64,000 nt of DNA. It comes from Allotamlana fucoidanivorans (GTDB taxonomy: Bacteria > Bacteroidota > Bacteroidia > Flavobacteriales > Flavobacteriaceae). Within the stretch, counting starts at the first letter, position 1; each line of letters begins with the position of its first letter. The stretch spans positions 1 through 64,000 of the forward strand of contig NZ_VDCS01000005.1 in NCBI RefSeq assembly GCF_006265225.1, read 5' to 3'. The position numbers and the translations under genes were made by a program. This document shows, one piece after another, positions 29,011-38,817 of the stretch. Under the pieces are notes generated by a model that was not told the DNA's origin, did no database searches, and worked only from the letters and a program-made list of their open reading frames with translations.

Positions 29011-29667
29011 TTATTCTGAAATAAACTGAGCAAAGAAATCTTCTGGTATTTCAGTTAAGTTGTTAAAGTTAAAGTTTGCATGGCTTAGTGTTTCTTGATC
29101 ACCAATACCTATAGAAACCATATGGGCTGCTTTAGCCGCTTCAACCCCTGCAATGGCATCTTCAAAAACGATACATTTTTCAGGAGGAAGCCCTAATTTT
29201 TCAGCGCCTATTAAAAAAACTTCAGGGTCTGGTTTGGCTTTAGATACGCTGTTACCATCAACAATGGCTGCAAAACGATCTAACAATCCTACCTGTTTTA
29301 AAATTAAAGGAGCATTTTTACTTGCAGATCCCAGAACGTATTTTACCTCAAGCGCATCTAAGTTATTAAGCAAATCTTCTGCTCCAGGAAGTATTTCGTC
29401 TGGCCCCATTTTAGTAATATAACCAAGATACACCTCATTTTTACTGATAAGATATTCCTGCTTTTTTTCTTCAGATAGTTTTACATTGCCAATGTCTAGT
29501 AAAATCTCCAAAGACCTTACTCTACTAACGCCTTTAAGCAATTCATTATGAGCCTCAGTAAACTCAAAACCTAATTCATCTGCCAAATCTTTCCATGCTA
29601 AAAAGTGATACTTTGCCGTATCTACTATCACACCATCCAAATCAAAAATTACTCCTATTGTACTCAT
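29011..29667 (-). CDS. pgmB: Beta-phosphoglucomutase
   Basis: This 218-residue HAD-superfamily protein carries the nucleophile Asp9 and Asp11 in FDLDGVIVD, a cap domain, and VFEDAIAGVEAAKAA at the metal-binding end. It interconverts beta-glucose 1-phosphate and glucose 6-phosphate, the partner step to GH65 phosphorylase encoded just downstream. It lies 14 bases after the transporter gene. No signal peptide. Confidence 0.94.
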   Translation of the reverse strand: MSTIGVIFDLDGVIVDTAKYHFLAWKDLADELGFEFTEAHNELLKGVSRVRSLEILLDIGNVKLSEEKKQEYLISKNEVYLGYITKMGPDEILPGAEDLLNNLDALEVKYVLGSASKNAPLILKQVGLLDRFAAIVDGNSVSKAKPDPEVFLIGAEKLGLPPEKCIVFEDAIAGVEAAKAAHMVSIGIGDQETLSHANFNFNNLTEIPEDFFAQFISE

Positions 29668-29681
29668 TTTTCTTATTTATA

Positions 29682-31031
29682 TTAAACGACATCATCAACG
29701 TCTTTCACTTTAAACACCAAAGACGCTGCTATTAAAAAACTTACACCACTCATTACAAGAGCAAAAATGGCGTGATTACTGTATGCATATTTTACTAACG
29801 GACCACCAATTAATGCATTTACTATTTGCGGAATCACAATGAAAAAATTAAAGATCCCCATATAAACACCCATTTTTTTTGGTGAAATTGATCCTGCCAA
29901 AATAGCGTAGGGCATAGCTAAAATACTAGCCCAAGCCATTCCTACCCCAACCATAGAAAGTATTAGCCAATTTTTATCTGGCATAATGTATATAGAAAGC
30001 ATTCCTAAACCTCCTATGATTAACGATATAGAGTGTGTTTTTTTTCTTCCTACTTTTTTTGCTATATAGGGTAGTGCAAAGGCATAAAATGCGGATATCA
30101 AGTTATACACCCCAAAAAGGATTCCCACCCAATCACCTGCATTTTGATAATCAGCACTACTACTATCTGTATGTGGCAAGCCATAAACATGTTGTGCAAT
30201 AGCGGGTGTTGCAAATACCCACAACCCAAAAAGACCAAACCAAGAAAAGAACTGCACCCAACTGAGTTGGCGCATAGTTACTGGCATTTTCTTGAAGTCT
30301 TCAAAAATATCTAATAAACTAGATTGTTCTTCCGTTTGCTGTACTTCGTCATTTTCATTTGATTGATCTTCAAAACTAGCTAATTCTTCAGGAGAATACT
30401 CTTTTGTAGTTAAGACCGTTACTAAAATTGAAATAACCAAAATTATGGCTCCTATAATGAAGGATAGGATTAAATTAGTTGGTACAACGCCTTGAGAGGT
30501 TTCATTGGAAACACCAAACCAATTTGCTAGAGCATAAGGCAACCACGAACCTATTACGGCACCAAAACCAATAAGAGCCGTTTGCACACTAAAACCTAAG
30601 GTTCTTTGATCAGTTCTTAAATTATCACCAACAAGCGCCCTAAAAGGCTCCATAGCAATATTAAAAGATGCATCCATAATCATAAGCATGCCTGCACCAA
30701 CCCATAAGGCCGGTAAGAACGCAATAAAAATATCGGCTTGTGGCATTAAAACCAACCCAATTGAAGCCAAAATGGCTCCAACTAAAAAGTAGGGTTTTCT
30801 TCTTCCAAACCTGCCCCAAGTATTATCACTGTAATGCCCAATAACAGGTTGCACAATTAAACCCATTAAAGGCGCTATAATCCAAAACCAAGACAGATGA
30901 TGCACATCAGCCCCAAATATTTGAAGAATTCTACTAGCATTGGCATTTTGAAGGGCAAATCCCATTTGAATTCCAAGGAATCCGAAACTCATATTCCAGA
31001 TTTCCATGAAACTTAATCTACGCTTTTCCAT
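29682..31031 (-). CDS. SLC45-type MFS maltose/sugar transporter
   Basis: This 449-residue protein has about 12 predicted transmembrane helices. The N-terminal segment GFLGIQMGFALQNANASRIL, the WFWIIAPLMGLIVQPVIGHYSDN stretch (only key part quoted) and RFGRRKPY match SLC45/GPH-like sugar symporters of Bacteroidetes. Its place at the head of the maltose operon makes maltose or short maltodextrins the likely cargo, moved across the inner membrane with protons. A hydrophilic loop (about 205-240) separates two halves. Its promoter and a leader inverted repeat are listed separately. Confidence 0.88.
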   Translation of the reverse strand: MEKRRLSFMEIWNMSFGFLGIQMGFALQNANASRILQIFGADVHHLSWFWIIAPLMGLIVQPVIGHYSDNTWGRFGRRKPYFLVGAILASIGLVLMPQADIFIAFLPALWVGAGMLMIMDASFNIAMEPFRALVGDNLRTDQRTLGFSVQTALIGFGAVIGSWLPYALANWFGVSNETSQGVVPTNLILSFIIGAIILVISILVTVLTTKEYSPEELASFEDQSNENDEVQQTEEQSSLLDIFEDFKKMPVTMRQLSWVQFFSWFGLFGLWVFATPAIAQHVYGLPHTDSSSADYQNAGDWVGILFGVYNLISAFYAFALPYIAKKVGRKKTHSISLIIGGLGMLSIYIMPDKNWLILSMVGVGMAWASILAMPYAILAGSISPKKMGVYMGIFNFFIVIPQIVNALIGGPLVKYAYSNHAIFALVMSGVSFLIAASLVFKVKDVDDVV

Positions 31032-31058
31032 TAAATAGTATATTTTAAATTAATACTA

Positions 31059-31083
31059 TTTGATAAGCGATATACTTATCAAA
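31059..31083. promoter_or_regulatory. Inverted repeat in the leader of the alpha-glucan operon
   Basis: TTTGATAAG and CTTATCAAA, perfect 9-base arms with a 7-base spacer, lie about 28-52 bases upstream of the transporter ATG and downstream of a -7 box at 31125-31132. It may be an operator or a leader stem-loop. It has no T-run on either strand, so it is not a good terminator for the lacI gene. Confidence 0.5.
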
Positions 31084-31124
31084 ACTTAAAGTGAGAAGAG
31101 AAAATATAAGTTTTGATTAAGTCA

Positions 31125-31132
31125 CAAAGATA
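31125..31132 (-). promoter_or_regulatory. -7 promoter element (TATCTTTG) of the alpha-glucan operon
   Basis: On the - strand TATCTTTG fits TAnnTTTG exactly and would start transcription near 31118, about 87 bases before the transporter ATG. The region between contains the inverted repeat at 31059-31083. No convincing -33 TTTG was found. Confidence 0.4.
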
Positions 31133-31162
31133 TAAAAGATTTTAATTTATCCTAACTATTTT

Positions 31163-32236
31163 TTATTTAGTTGATTCTCTTTCAATAATTTCTGTTTCAA
31201 TCACCATTTTAATATAGTCTGGTTTTCTATCATTATTAATAATGTATTGATCTATTTCCGCTTCTTGAGCTTCCAATCTATCTATTAAAAGATTAGCCGC
31301 TTGTTCACCCATTCTTTGACCATGTTGACTAACCGTAGTTAAACTTGGTGATGCGTGTTTAGATAATACGCCATCAGTAAAACCAATCACCTGTACATCA
31401 TCAGGAATTCTATATCCTAATTTCTTTGCTACTTTCATAGCACTCACAGCATATAACTCATTTACTGCAAAAATGCCATCAATACCAATATTGCTTTTAA
31501 GGAATTGCTCTATTTCTTGTTCTAATATCTCAAGATGATTCTCTACATCTAGCCCGTCATCTATTTTTAAAACAAGATCTGGATTTACAGGCAACCCATT
31601 CTTTTGAAGCGCATACATATAACCTTCTGTTCTAAGCTTCCCAACACTAATATAATCCATAGTGCTAATCAGTGCTATGTTTTCACTTTGTTTTGATATT
31701 AGCTTTTCAACAGCTTTTACTGCACCATTAAAGTCATCAACAATAACTTTGTCACAATCTACTTCATCGGCAACCCGATCAAACATAACAATAGGCATGC
31801 CTTGACTCATGGTTTCATTAAAATGATGAAAATCTTTTTTTAAAAGCGTTTCTTTAGAGATAGACAGAATAAACCCATCTATACTTCCATTAGCCAGTAG
31901 CTCCATGTTAATAACCTCTTTTGTAAACGATTCATTGGATAACCCAACAATAACATTATAACCCCTCCTGTTAGCAATTAACTCTATTCCTCTAATAACT
32001 GTAGAAAAGAAGTGATGAACAATCTCTGGGATAAGAATTCCGATAGTTTTCGTTTTCCTGTTTTTTAAGCTTAAGGCAATATTATTGGGTCTATAATTAT
32101 ACAATTTAGCAAAAGCCTGAATTTTTTGTGTGGTATCCTGACTTATTTCAGGGCTATTACTCAAGGCTTTAGATACCGTAGAAATAGAAACATCTAACTC
32201 CCTAGCGATTTGTTTTAAGGTTATTTTTCTTTTCAT
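31163..32236 (-). CDS. LacI-family transcriptional regulator of glucan use
   Basis: This 357-residue protein has an N-terminal LacI helix-turn-helix (residues about 4-27: TLKQIARELDVSISTVSKAL, then the hinge with NYRPNNIALSLK) and a periplasmic-binding-protein-like effector domain (about 62-345). It is divergent from susC and upstream of the - strand operon. It likely senses maltose or a dextrin and controls both arms. A LacI-type palindrome (32457-32470) lies between it and susC. Whether it activates or represses is not readable; the operator position is about 67 bases before the predicted susC start. Confidence 0.92.
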   Translation of the reverse strand: MKRKITLKQIARELDVSISTVSKALSNSPEISQDTTQKIQAFAKLYNYRPNNIALSLKNRKTKTIGILIPEIVHHFFSTVIRGIELIANRRGYNVIVGLSNESFTKEVINMELLANGSIDGFILSISKETLLKKDFHHFNETMSQGMPIVMFDRVADEVDCDKVIVDDFNGAVKAVEKLISKQSENIALISTMDYISVGKLRTEGYMYALQKNGLPVNPDLVLKIDDGLDVENHLEILEQEIEQFLKSNIGIDGIFAVNELYAVSAMKVAKKLGYRIPDDVQVIGFTDGVLSKHASPSLTTVSQHGQRMGEQAANLLIDRLEAQEAEIDQYIINNDRKPDYIKMVIETEIIERESTK

Positions 32237-32367
32237 GGATTAAAAATCTGACCAAACTTTTAGATAAAAACGCATCAAATAACTATTACATCTTAAAGAT
32301 GAGCTTAAAATTTTCATTTTATCAATTCATTAATAAAATAAGCTAAAATTATGAATATGTAAAAATA

Positions 32368-32384
32368 GTAAACTAAAAGTTTAC
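32368..32384. promoter_or_regulatory. Inverted repeat GTAAAC-N5-GTTTAC
   Basis: Perfect 6-base arms GTAAAC and GTTTAC around TAAAA lie in the lacI-susC region, about 84 bases left of the LacI-type palindrome. It may be a second regulator site; the short arms leave room for chance in AT-rich DNA. Confidence 0.3.
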
Positions 32385-32456
32385 AAATATCAATTTGAAA
32401 CAAATACTTTATGCTATTATTAATTTTACTAATCATTTTACCACAAGTTGTTAACA

Positions 32457-32470
32457 CGAAAACGTTTTCG
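32457..32470. promoter_or_regulatory. LacI-type operator candidate before susC
   Basis: CGAAAACGTTTTCG is a perfect 14-base palindrome with a central CG, the hallmark of LacI-family operators. It sits in the lacI-susC divergent region, 47 bases before the susC -7 element. Confidence 0.72.
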
Positions 32471-32516
32471 CTAGGAATTTCGTAATAATACATAACTTAT
32501 TTCTGATTTCTTTAAC

Positions 32517-32524
32517 TAGTTTTG
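32517..32524 (+). promoter_or_regulatory. -7 promoter element (TAGTTTTG) of susC
   Basis: TAGTTTTG matches TAnnTTTG exactly, with predicted start near 32531 and a leader of about 52 bases. The -33 region is poor, consistent with a promoter needing activation. Confidence 0.5.
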
Positions 32525-32582
32525 AACGGAGAAGTGAAAATATAGTTAAAAAAGCAAAAAAAATTTAAACTAAACGGTAAGA

Positions 32583-35500
32583 ATGAAAACGACTACTAAA
32601 AAATTGTTGTTCCTAATGTTATTACTGCCTGTTTTTATGTTTGGACAAACAACAGTGCAAGGAACAGTAACAGAACTATCAACTTCTGAACCGCTGCCTG
32701 GCGTAAATGTCTTAATAAAAGATACAGCCACGGGAGCAGCTACAGATTTTGATGGGAATTTTGAATTGGAAGTGAATACAGGTGATATTGTTGTATTCTC
32801 TTATATTGGTTATCAGCCACTTGAAGTCACCTACACGGGTCAAGCGAGACTTGATGTACAGTTAATTGAAGACACCGCACAACTTGATGAAGTGGTGGTT
32901 ATTGGTTACGGCAGTGTTAAAAAAGAAGATTTAACAGGATCTGTAGATGTTGTGTCTTCTAAAGATTTTAACAAAGGAGCTGTAGTTTCGGCTGATCAAT
33001 TGTTAAATGGTAAGGCTCCAGGGGTAAGAATAACTTCTGCTGGTGGTCAACCAGATGCAGCACCCAATATTAGAATTAGAGGTGGTGCCTCTTTATCAGC
33101 CAATAACAATCCTTTAATTGTAATTGATGGTATTCCAGTTGACAACACTAATCCTGCGGGAGTATCCAACCCACTTTCTCTGGTTAATCCAAATGACATT
33201 GAAAGCTTTAGTGTATTAAAAGATGCATCTGCAACCGCCATTTATGGATCTAGAGCATCAAACGGGGTAATCATTATTACCACTAAAAAAGGGACTTCTG
33301 GGGAAGTTAAATTTAATTTTAGTTCAACCACATCTTCTTCTACTGTACAAGAAACTATTGATGTTTACAGAGGTAATGAATATGTTGATTTTATTAAAAG
33401 CACGTTTCCTAATCAAGATTTCAGACTGGGCGTTCCTTTAAATACGGTTGACACTTCAGAGCCAATATCTAAAATAATTAATACATCTCAAGGACCAAGA
33501 GCCATCTATAATACGGATTGGCAAGATGCTGTTTTAAGAACAAGCTTTGCTTCAGACCTTAACTTCAGCGCAAGAGCGAATCTTTTTGATGTTTTACCTT
33601 TTAGAGCTTCTATTGGTTACAACAATACAGAAGGTGTTGTTAAAACTAATGATTATGAAAGAATTACAGCCTCGTTAAAGTTAACGCCAATGCTTTTAGA
33701 TGATCACCTAAAAGTGGATGTTAATGCAAAGGGTATATTTGTAGACAAAAATACTATTGATGATGGAGGTGCTCTTGGTGGCTCTTTATCATTTGACCCA
33801 ACCAAACCTGTATATAACAATAATTCTCCCTTTGGCGGGTATTACACCAATTTAAATGATCAAAACGCTATTGATGGTCAAAGTAACCCATTAGCATTAC
33901 TTAAACAACGCAGAAGACCAGAAAAAGTTAGTAAAATTTTAGGAAACATAGAGTTAGATTATAAATTCCATTTTCTTCCTGAATTGCGATTTGTTGTTAA
34001 TGCAGGACTGGAAGCTTCTAAAGCAAAAATCGTTGAAACCTTTTCTGAAAATGCCATTGCAACTTACAGATTAGACAATTCAAATTCTACCCCTGGTAAT
34101 CAAGTTTTTGTTTTTAATCCAGGTGAAAACTATAGAGAAAATCAGGACATAACAAATACTACTTTAGACGGTTATTTGCAATACAGAAAAGAATATGACG
34201 AATCATTTGTTAATAGCTTTGACGTTCAAGGTGGGTATTCTTATCAAAATTTTAAAAATGATGGGAATAAAGTAATTTACAGATACAACACAGAAACTGG
34301 ACTTAGAGAAATTCAACCAAACACAGCAAATCCTACAAACAGATACTATAATGTTTTGAATTTGCAATCGTTTTTTGCTCGCTCTAACATCAATCTTAAC
34401 AACCGCTATCTTGTTACTCTTTCTTTAAGAGCTGATGGTTCCTCGTTATTTACAAAATCAAACCGATGGGGTTATTTCCCTGCCGGTGCATTGGCATGGA
34501 AAGTTAAAGAAGAATCCTTTTTAAAAGACGCTAGTTTTTTCAATGATTTAAAAGTTCGTGTTGGTTGGGGTGAAACAGGCCAACAAGATATCACAGGAGT
34601 TGTTGGTCAATACCCTTCTATTCCTTTATTTGAACCTGGCTCTGATATTGCGCAATACCTTCCTGGTGTTACTATTTACAATGCTAAGGCTTTTAACCCT
34701 GACTTAACTTGGGAAAAAACAACTACCTATAATGCTGGTATTGATTTTGGGCTATTTGAAAGCAACATTTTATCTGGTGCGTTTGACATCTTTAGAAGAC
34801 AAACACGAGACTTATTAGTAAACGCTCCCGTTGGACCAGGGCAAGGTTTAACCAACCTATTTCCACAAAATATTGGAGAGACTAAAAGTGAAGGATTTGA
34901 ATTCAACCTAAACTTAAATGCTATAAGAAATGAGAATACTAATCTTTCTTTAAACGGTAATATAGCATACGCCAAAACAACAATTACCAACCTAAAAAAT
35001 GTAAGCACCATTCCTGCTGGAGGTGAAATTCCAACAGGAACAGGTGTTGGTATTGCTTACCACAAAGTTGGAGAAGAAGCTTATTCAGCTTGGGTATTTC
35101 AGCAAATATATGACGAAGATGGAAGACCAATTGCAGGTGCTTTTGTAGATAGAGATGGTGATGGTATAATCACTAATAATGATCGCTACTATAAAGCACT
35201 TAGACCGAATTGGACTTTTGGTTTCGGACTTAATTTCAATTATAAAAATTGGGATTTCGGAACTAGTTTCAGGGGACAAATAGATGGACAAGTATACAAC
35301 GGTATTAAGTTGAACCGTGGTTATCTAGAAGCCGCCCTACCAAACAACACCCAAAGTTTAAGTAATACGCTCAACTTTACTAACGGCGCTGCTGATCCTA
35401 ATTTTACAGATATTCAAGGAAACATTCCTTTCTCTGATTATTACTTAGAAAATGCGGCCTTCTTAAGATGTGAAAACATCATTTTAGGATATACATTTAA

Positions 35501-35663
35501 CGAAATTTTGAAAGGAACTAATCTTAAATTATTTGGCGCTGTAAATAATGCCTTTTTAGTGACAAAATATAGTGGTCAGGATCCTGAAAATTTCGGAGCT
35601 ATTGATAATAACTTTTATCCTAGACCAAGAATATATTCTTTCGGATTAAATCTTGACTTTTAA
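32583..35663 (+). CDS. susC: SusC/RagA-family TonB-dependent outer-membrane transporter
   Basis: This 1026-residue protein has a signal peptide (cut near residue 22, MFGQ), a CarboxypepD_reg-like domain (about 23-100: GTVTELSTSEPLPGVNVLIK), a TonB-box-like region with VVVIGYGSVKKEDLTG, a plug domain (about 118-230) and a 22-strand barrel ending in SFGLNLDF. It imports oligosaccharides across the outer membrane with energy from TonB and pairs with SusD, encoded 5 bases downstream. The substrate is taken to be maltodextrin from the surrounding genes. Confidence 0.96.
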   Translation: MKTTTKKLLFLMLLLPVFMFGQTTVQGTVTELSTSEPLPGVNVLIKDTATGAATDFDGNFELEVNTGDIVVFSYIGYQPLEVTYTGQARLDVQLIEDTAQLDEVVVIGYGSVKKEDLTGSVDVVSSKDFNKGAVVSADQLLNGKAPGVRITSAGGQPDAAPNIRIRGGASLSANNNPLIVIDGIPVDNTNPAGVSNPLSLVNPNDIESFSVLKDASATAIYGSRASNGVIIITTKKGTSGEVKFNFSSTTSSSTVQETIDVYRGNEYVDFIKSTFPNQDFRLGVPLNTVDTSEPISKIINTSQGPRAIYNTDWQDAVLRTSFASDLNFSARANLFDVLPFRASIGYNNTEGVVKTNDYERITASLKLTPMLLDDHLKVDVNAKGIFVDKNTIDDGGALGGSLSFDPTKPVYNNNSPFGGYYTNLNDQNAIDGQSNPLALLKQRRRPEKVSKILGNIELDYKFHFLPELRFVVNAGLEASKAKIVETFSENAIATYRLDNSNSTPGNQVFVFNPGENYRENQDITNTTLDGYLQYRKEYDESFVNSFDVQGGYSYQNFKNDGNKVIYRYNTETGLREIQPNTANPTNRYYNVLNLQSFFARSNINLNNRYLVTLSLRADGSSLFTKSNRWGYFPAGALAWKVKEESFLKDASFFNDLKVRVGWGETGQQDITGVVGQYPSIPLFEPGSDIAQYLPGVTIYNAKAFNPDLTWEKTTTYNAGIDFGLFESNILSGAFDIFRRQTRDLLVNAPVGPGQGLTNLFPQNIGETKSEGFEFNLNLNAIRNENTNLSLNGNIAYAKTTITNLKNVSTIPAGGEIPTGTGVGIAYHKVGEEAYSAWVFQQIYDEDGRPIAGAFVDRDGDGIITNNDRYYKALRPNWTFGFGLNFNYKNWDFGTSFRGQIDGQVYNGIKLNRGYLEAALPNNTQSLSNTLNFTNGAADPNFTDIQGNIPFSDYYLENAAFLRCENIILGYTFNEILKGTNLKLFGAVNNAFLVTKYSGQDPENFGAIDNNFYPRPRIYSFGLNLDF

Positions 35664-35668
35664 AAACT

Positions 35669-37228
35669 ATGACGATGAAAAATAAAATAATATACTTTTT
35701 TATGTCCTTAATGCTTATTTCAAATGTAAGCTGTATCGACGAATTAGACACCAAACCCCTTGTTGAGCTATCCCTTGACGAATTATTAAAACAAGATCCT
35801 GACGCCGTAAGAGGAATTTTATCCAGACTTTATGCCTCATTTGCTCTATCTGGCGTACAAGGCCCTGATAAATCAGACATTAGTGATAATGCGGGAGAAT
35901 CTCCTTTTTTAAGAGGTATTGTAAATCTACAGGATTTTACCGCTGATGGTATGAAAAATAGGTGGGGTGATGATGGTTTAGACCAATTAACTACAACTAG
36001 CCGTTGGGATGAAAACAATAAATTCTTTAGATATTTATTTAACCGCGTATATTTTACCGTACCACAATGTAACAACCTACTTTCAATTTTACCTAATATT
36101 GACGTAGAAAACAAAGAAGGCATTATTAGCGAAGTACGCTTTTTAAGAGCTTTGGCGTATTATTATTTAATTGACACCTTTGGAAAAGGCGTGTTAGCCA
36201 CGGAAGAAAATTTTGGTAATTCCTCACCTCTTCCAGAAGCTTCTCGTAAAGAATTATATGATTTTGTAGAAAAAGAACTAATTGCTGCCGAAGCTGCTTT
36301 ACCACAAACAAATAATTATGGTCAAGCAAGTAAACCTGCAGCACAAATGTTATTGGCTAAATTATATATGAACGCTGAAGTATATATTAACGAAGATCAC
36401 TATACTGATGCCTTAATATACATAAAAAAAGTAATTGATGATGGAGGGTACACCCTAGATGAAAACTTTGTAAGCCTTTTTTCTGCAGATAACTTTGCTT
36501 CTACTGAAATTATCTTCCCTCTAATTGCAGATTCTGATGTAAGCCAAAGTTACGGAAACACTACCTATATTGTAAACGGATGTTTAAGCTCTGAAACAAT
36601 GACTCTTGCAGATTATGGTGCTACCGATGGTTGGGCAGGCCACAGAGCTACAAAAGGATGGTATGGTTTATTTGGAGGAGAGTCAAACGTAGGCCCTGGC
36701 GCTACTGATGACAGAGCAAAATTATTTTGGACTTCTGGTCACAACTATGAAATGAACGACTATAAAGAATGGAAAGATGGTTATCCTGCAATTAAATTCA
36801 GAAACTCTAATGCTGATGGCTCTGGTATTGCTACAAGTTTTTCTAGCACAGATTTTCCCTTGTTTAGGTTAGCTGATGCTTATTTAATGTATGCAGAATG
36901 CGTATTACAAAAAGCCTCTGGTGGAGACGAAGCCACTGCATTAAAATATGTGAACGACGTTAGAGAACGCTCAAATGCCACTCCTATAAACTCAACCCAG
37001 TTAACTCTTGATTTTATTCTTGATGAAAGAGGAAGAGAATTAAATCTTGAAGGTCATAGAAGAAGTGACTTAATTCGTTTTAAAAAGTTTACTGGAGGTA
37101 GTTATGTATGGCCATGGAAAGGTAATGTTGCAGAAGGCACATCTATCCCTGAGCATTACAAACGATTCCCTATTCCGCTACAAGCCTTACAAGCTAATCC
37201 TAATTTATCACAAAACGAGGGATACTAA
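35669..37228 (+). CDS. susD: SusD/RagB-family glycan-binding lipoprotein
   Basis: This 519-residue protein has a lipobox (NVSC, Cys22) and the SusD fold, with TPR-like helices such as EVRFLRALAYYYLIDTFG and the C-terminal ILDERGRELNLEGHRRSDLIRF. It caps SusC at the cell surface and delivers bound glucan. An alternative start two codons on (35675) would change only the leader. It is the second gene of the susCDE operon. Confidence 0.95.
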   Translation: MTMKNKIIYFFMSLMLISNVSCIDELDTKPLVELSLDELLKQDPDAVRGILSRLYASFALSGVQGPDKSDISDNAGESPFLRGIVNLQDFTADGMKNRWGDDGLDQLTTTSRWDENNKFFRYLFNRVYFTVPQCNNLLSILPNIDVENKEGIISEVRFLRALAYYYLIDTFGKGVLATEENFGNSSPLPEASRKELYDFVEKELIAAEAALPQTNNYGQASKPAAQMLLAKLYMNAEVYINEDHYTDALIYIKKVIDDGGYTLDENFVSLFSADNFASTEIIFPLIADSDVSQSYGNTTYIVNGCLSSETMTLADYGATDGWAGHRATKGWYGLFGGESNVGPGATDDRAKLFWTSGHNYEMNDYKEWKDGYPAIKFRNSNADGSGIATSFSSTDFPLFRLADAYLMYAECVLQKASGGDEATALKYVNDVRERSNATPINSTQLTLDFILDERGRELNLEGHRRSDLIRFKKFTGGSYVWPWKGNVAEGTSIPEHYKRFPIPLQALQANPNLSQNEGY

Positions 37229-37245
37229 TTAAAAACTAAATTGAA

Positions 37246-38769
37246 ATGAAAAAAATACTAAATATATGCATGATGGTTATAACCATTATAGCCTTAAATT
37301 CATGCGAAGAAAAAGACACCTCTGAGTTTATAGCTCAGGAAGCCACAGATTTTACGTTTAGCACATCATTTTTAGAGAACTACTTATTAAATAACAGTTT
37401 AGGCAACAATTTAGCGGAACGTTTTACCTGGCGTGATGCTAATTTCGGCATACCAACCGAACGTACGTATGAGCTTCAAGCAGCAACCATGGAAGACTTT
37501 AGTGATTACACAAATGATCCTGATGATTCCAATTATAAAGCTTATAATCTTGGCACTAACATTGGAGGGAACGAAATCCCCGCAACCGTTAAACAATTTC
37601 TGGCGTTGGCAAAAATAGCAGGATTAGATAACGACCCAGAAACACCTGCTCCCAATACGGGTAAATTGTACTTTAGAGTACGTGCAACCATAGGGAAAGA
37701 TAACCTCGAATCCTTTTCGGCTATTCAGGCTTTAAACATTGAACTTCAAGAAGGGGAAGAAGAAGTTGGAGGACCTAATTGCCCATCATGGTGGGTAGTT
37801 GGTGCTGGTGCTCCTGATGCTGGATGGAATTGGGATAATCCTATAGAATTTTTATGTACAGATCAGATATACACTAGTAATATTAATCTTGCCAATGATA
37901 GTTTCAGATTTTTTACTGAAAAAGACAATTGGGATTCTGGATTAAACTTTCCATATTTTGTAGACGAAGGATACAGTATTGATCCTAATTTTGAAAATGC
38001 TATGGATGGGGATGAGAACTTCCGTTTTATAGGAACTCCTGGAAAATATTCTTTAACTATTGATTCTGTAAACAAAACCATTAAACTAGGACCTCCTGCC
38101 GCCGAAGATCCTAATTGTGACTCTGTATGGGTTGTTGGAGCTGGTGCCGTTGACGCTGGTTGGAACTGGGATAGTCCTATTGAATTCTTTTGTACCGATA
38201 ATGTGTACTCAACCAACATCAAATTAACAAATGATGCGTTTAGGTTCTTTTTAGAAGAAGGAAACTGGGATTCTGGACAAAACTATCCTTTCTATGCTAA
38301 TGATGGATATACCATTGATAGCTTACTAGAAGATGCTCAAGATGGAGATAACAACTTCAAATTTAATGGCACCCCTGGAACCTACTTACTAACTGTAGAT
38401 ACTGTAAACAAAACCATCACCTTAGGCATTCCTAGACCTGAAGAACCTAACTGTGATTCTGTATGGGTTGTAGGTGCTGGTGCTGTTGATGCTGGATGGA
38501 ATTGGGACAGTCCTATAGAATTCACATGTACTGATAATGTTTACAGTGCAAGTATCAATTTAACAAATGATGCGTTTAGGTTCTTTTTAGAAGAAGGAAA
38601 CTGGGATTCTGGGCAAAATTATCCTTTCTACGCTGATGATGGGTATACTATTGACACCCTATTGGAAGATGCACAAGATGGAGACAACAATTTTAAATTT
38701 AATGGCACACCAGGTATTTATTACTTCACAGTTGACACCGTAAATAAAATAATAGATTTAAGACAATAA
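37246..38769 (+). CDS. SusE/SusF-like surface starch-binding lipoprotein with three tandem repeats
   Basis: This 507-residue lipoprotein (LNSC, Cys20) has an N-terminal SusE-type Ig-like domain (about 25-170). Three tandem domains of about 111 residues follow, beginning near residues 178, 289 and 401, each with VWVVGAGAVDAGWNWDSPIE-like sequence, then FRFF..NWDSG and FNGTPG. Aromatic residues in these modules are typical of starch binding by SusE/SusF. Repeats 2 and 3 are much closer to each other than to repeat 1. It lies 17 bases after susD and is followed by a terminator. Confidence 0.88.
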   Translation: MKKILNICMMVITIIALNSCEEKDTSEFIAQEATDFTFSTSFLENYLLNNSLGNNLAERFTWRDANFGIPTERTYELQAATMEDFSDYTNDPDDSNYKAYNLGTNIGGNEIPATVKQFLALAKIAGLDNDPETPAPNTGKLYFRVRATIGKDNLESFSAIQALNIELQEGEEEVGGPNCPSWWVVGAGAPDAGWNWDNPIEFLCTDQIYTSNINLANDSFRFFTEKDNWDSGLNFPYFVDEGYSIDPNFENAMDGDENFRFIGTPGKYSLTIDSVNKTIKLGPPAAEDPNCDSVWVVGAGAVDAGWNWDSPIEFFCTDNVYSTNIKLTNDAFRFFLEEGNWDSGQNYPFYANDGYTIDSLLEDAQDGDNNFKFNGTPGTYLLTVDTVNKTITLGIPRPEEPNCDSVWVVGAGAVDAGWNWDSPIEFTCTDNVYSASINLTNDAFRFFLEEGNWDSGQNYPFYADDGYTIDTLLEDAQDGDNNFKFNGTPGIYYFTVDTVNKIIDLRQ

Positions 38770-38784
38770 TGCTTTAATCATTCC

Positions 38785-38817
38785 AAAAGGGCTATAATTT
38801 TATAGCCCTTTTTTTTT
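38785..38817 (+). terminator. Terminator after the susE-like gene
   Basis: AAAAGGGCTATAA and TTATAGCCC form a strong stem followed by nine T residues, 16 bases past the susE stop. It lies only 18 bases before the amylase ATG, so it probably lowers, rather than abolishes, transcription into that gene, which has no promoter of its own in between. Confidence 0.85.

Larger units (their letters stand above)
32237..32582. other. Divergent regulatory region between lacI and susC
   Basis: This 346-base non-coding stretch contains the palindrome at 32457-32470, a second inverted repeat at 32368-32384 and the susC -7 element at 32517-32524. I found no ORF or terminator. It should hold promoters for both divergent genes; that of lacI was not resolved. 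Confidence 0.6.
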
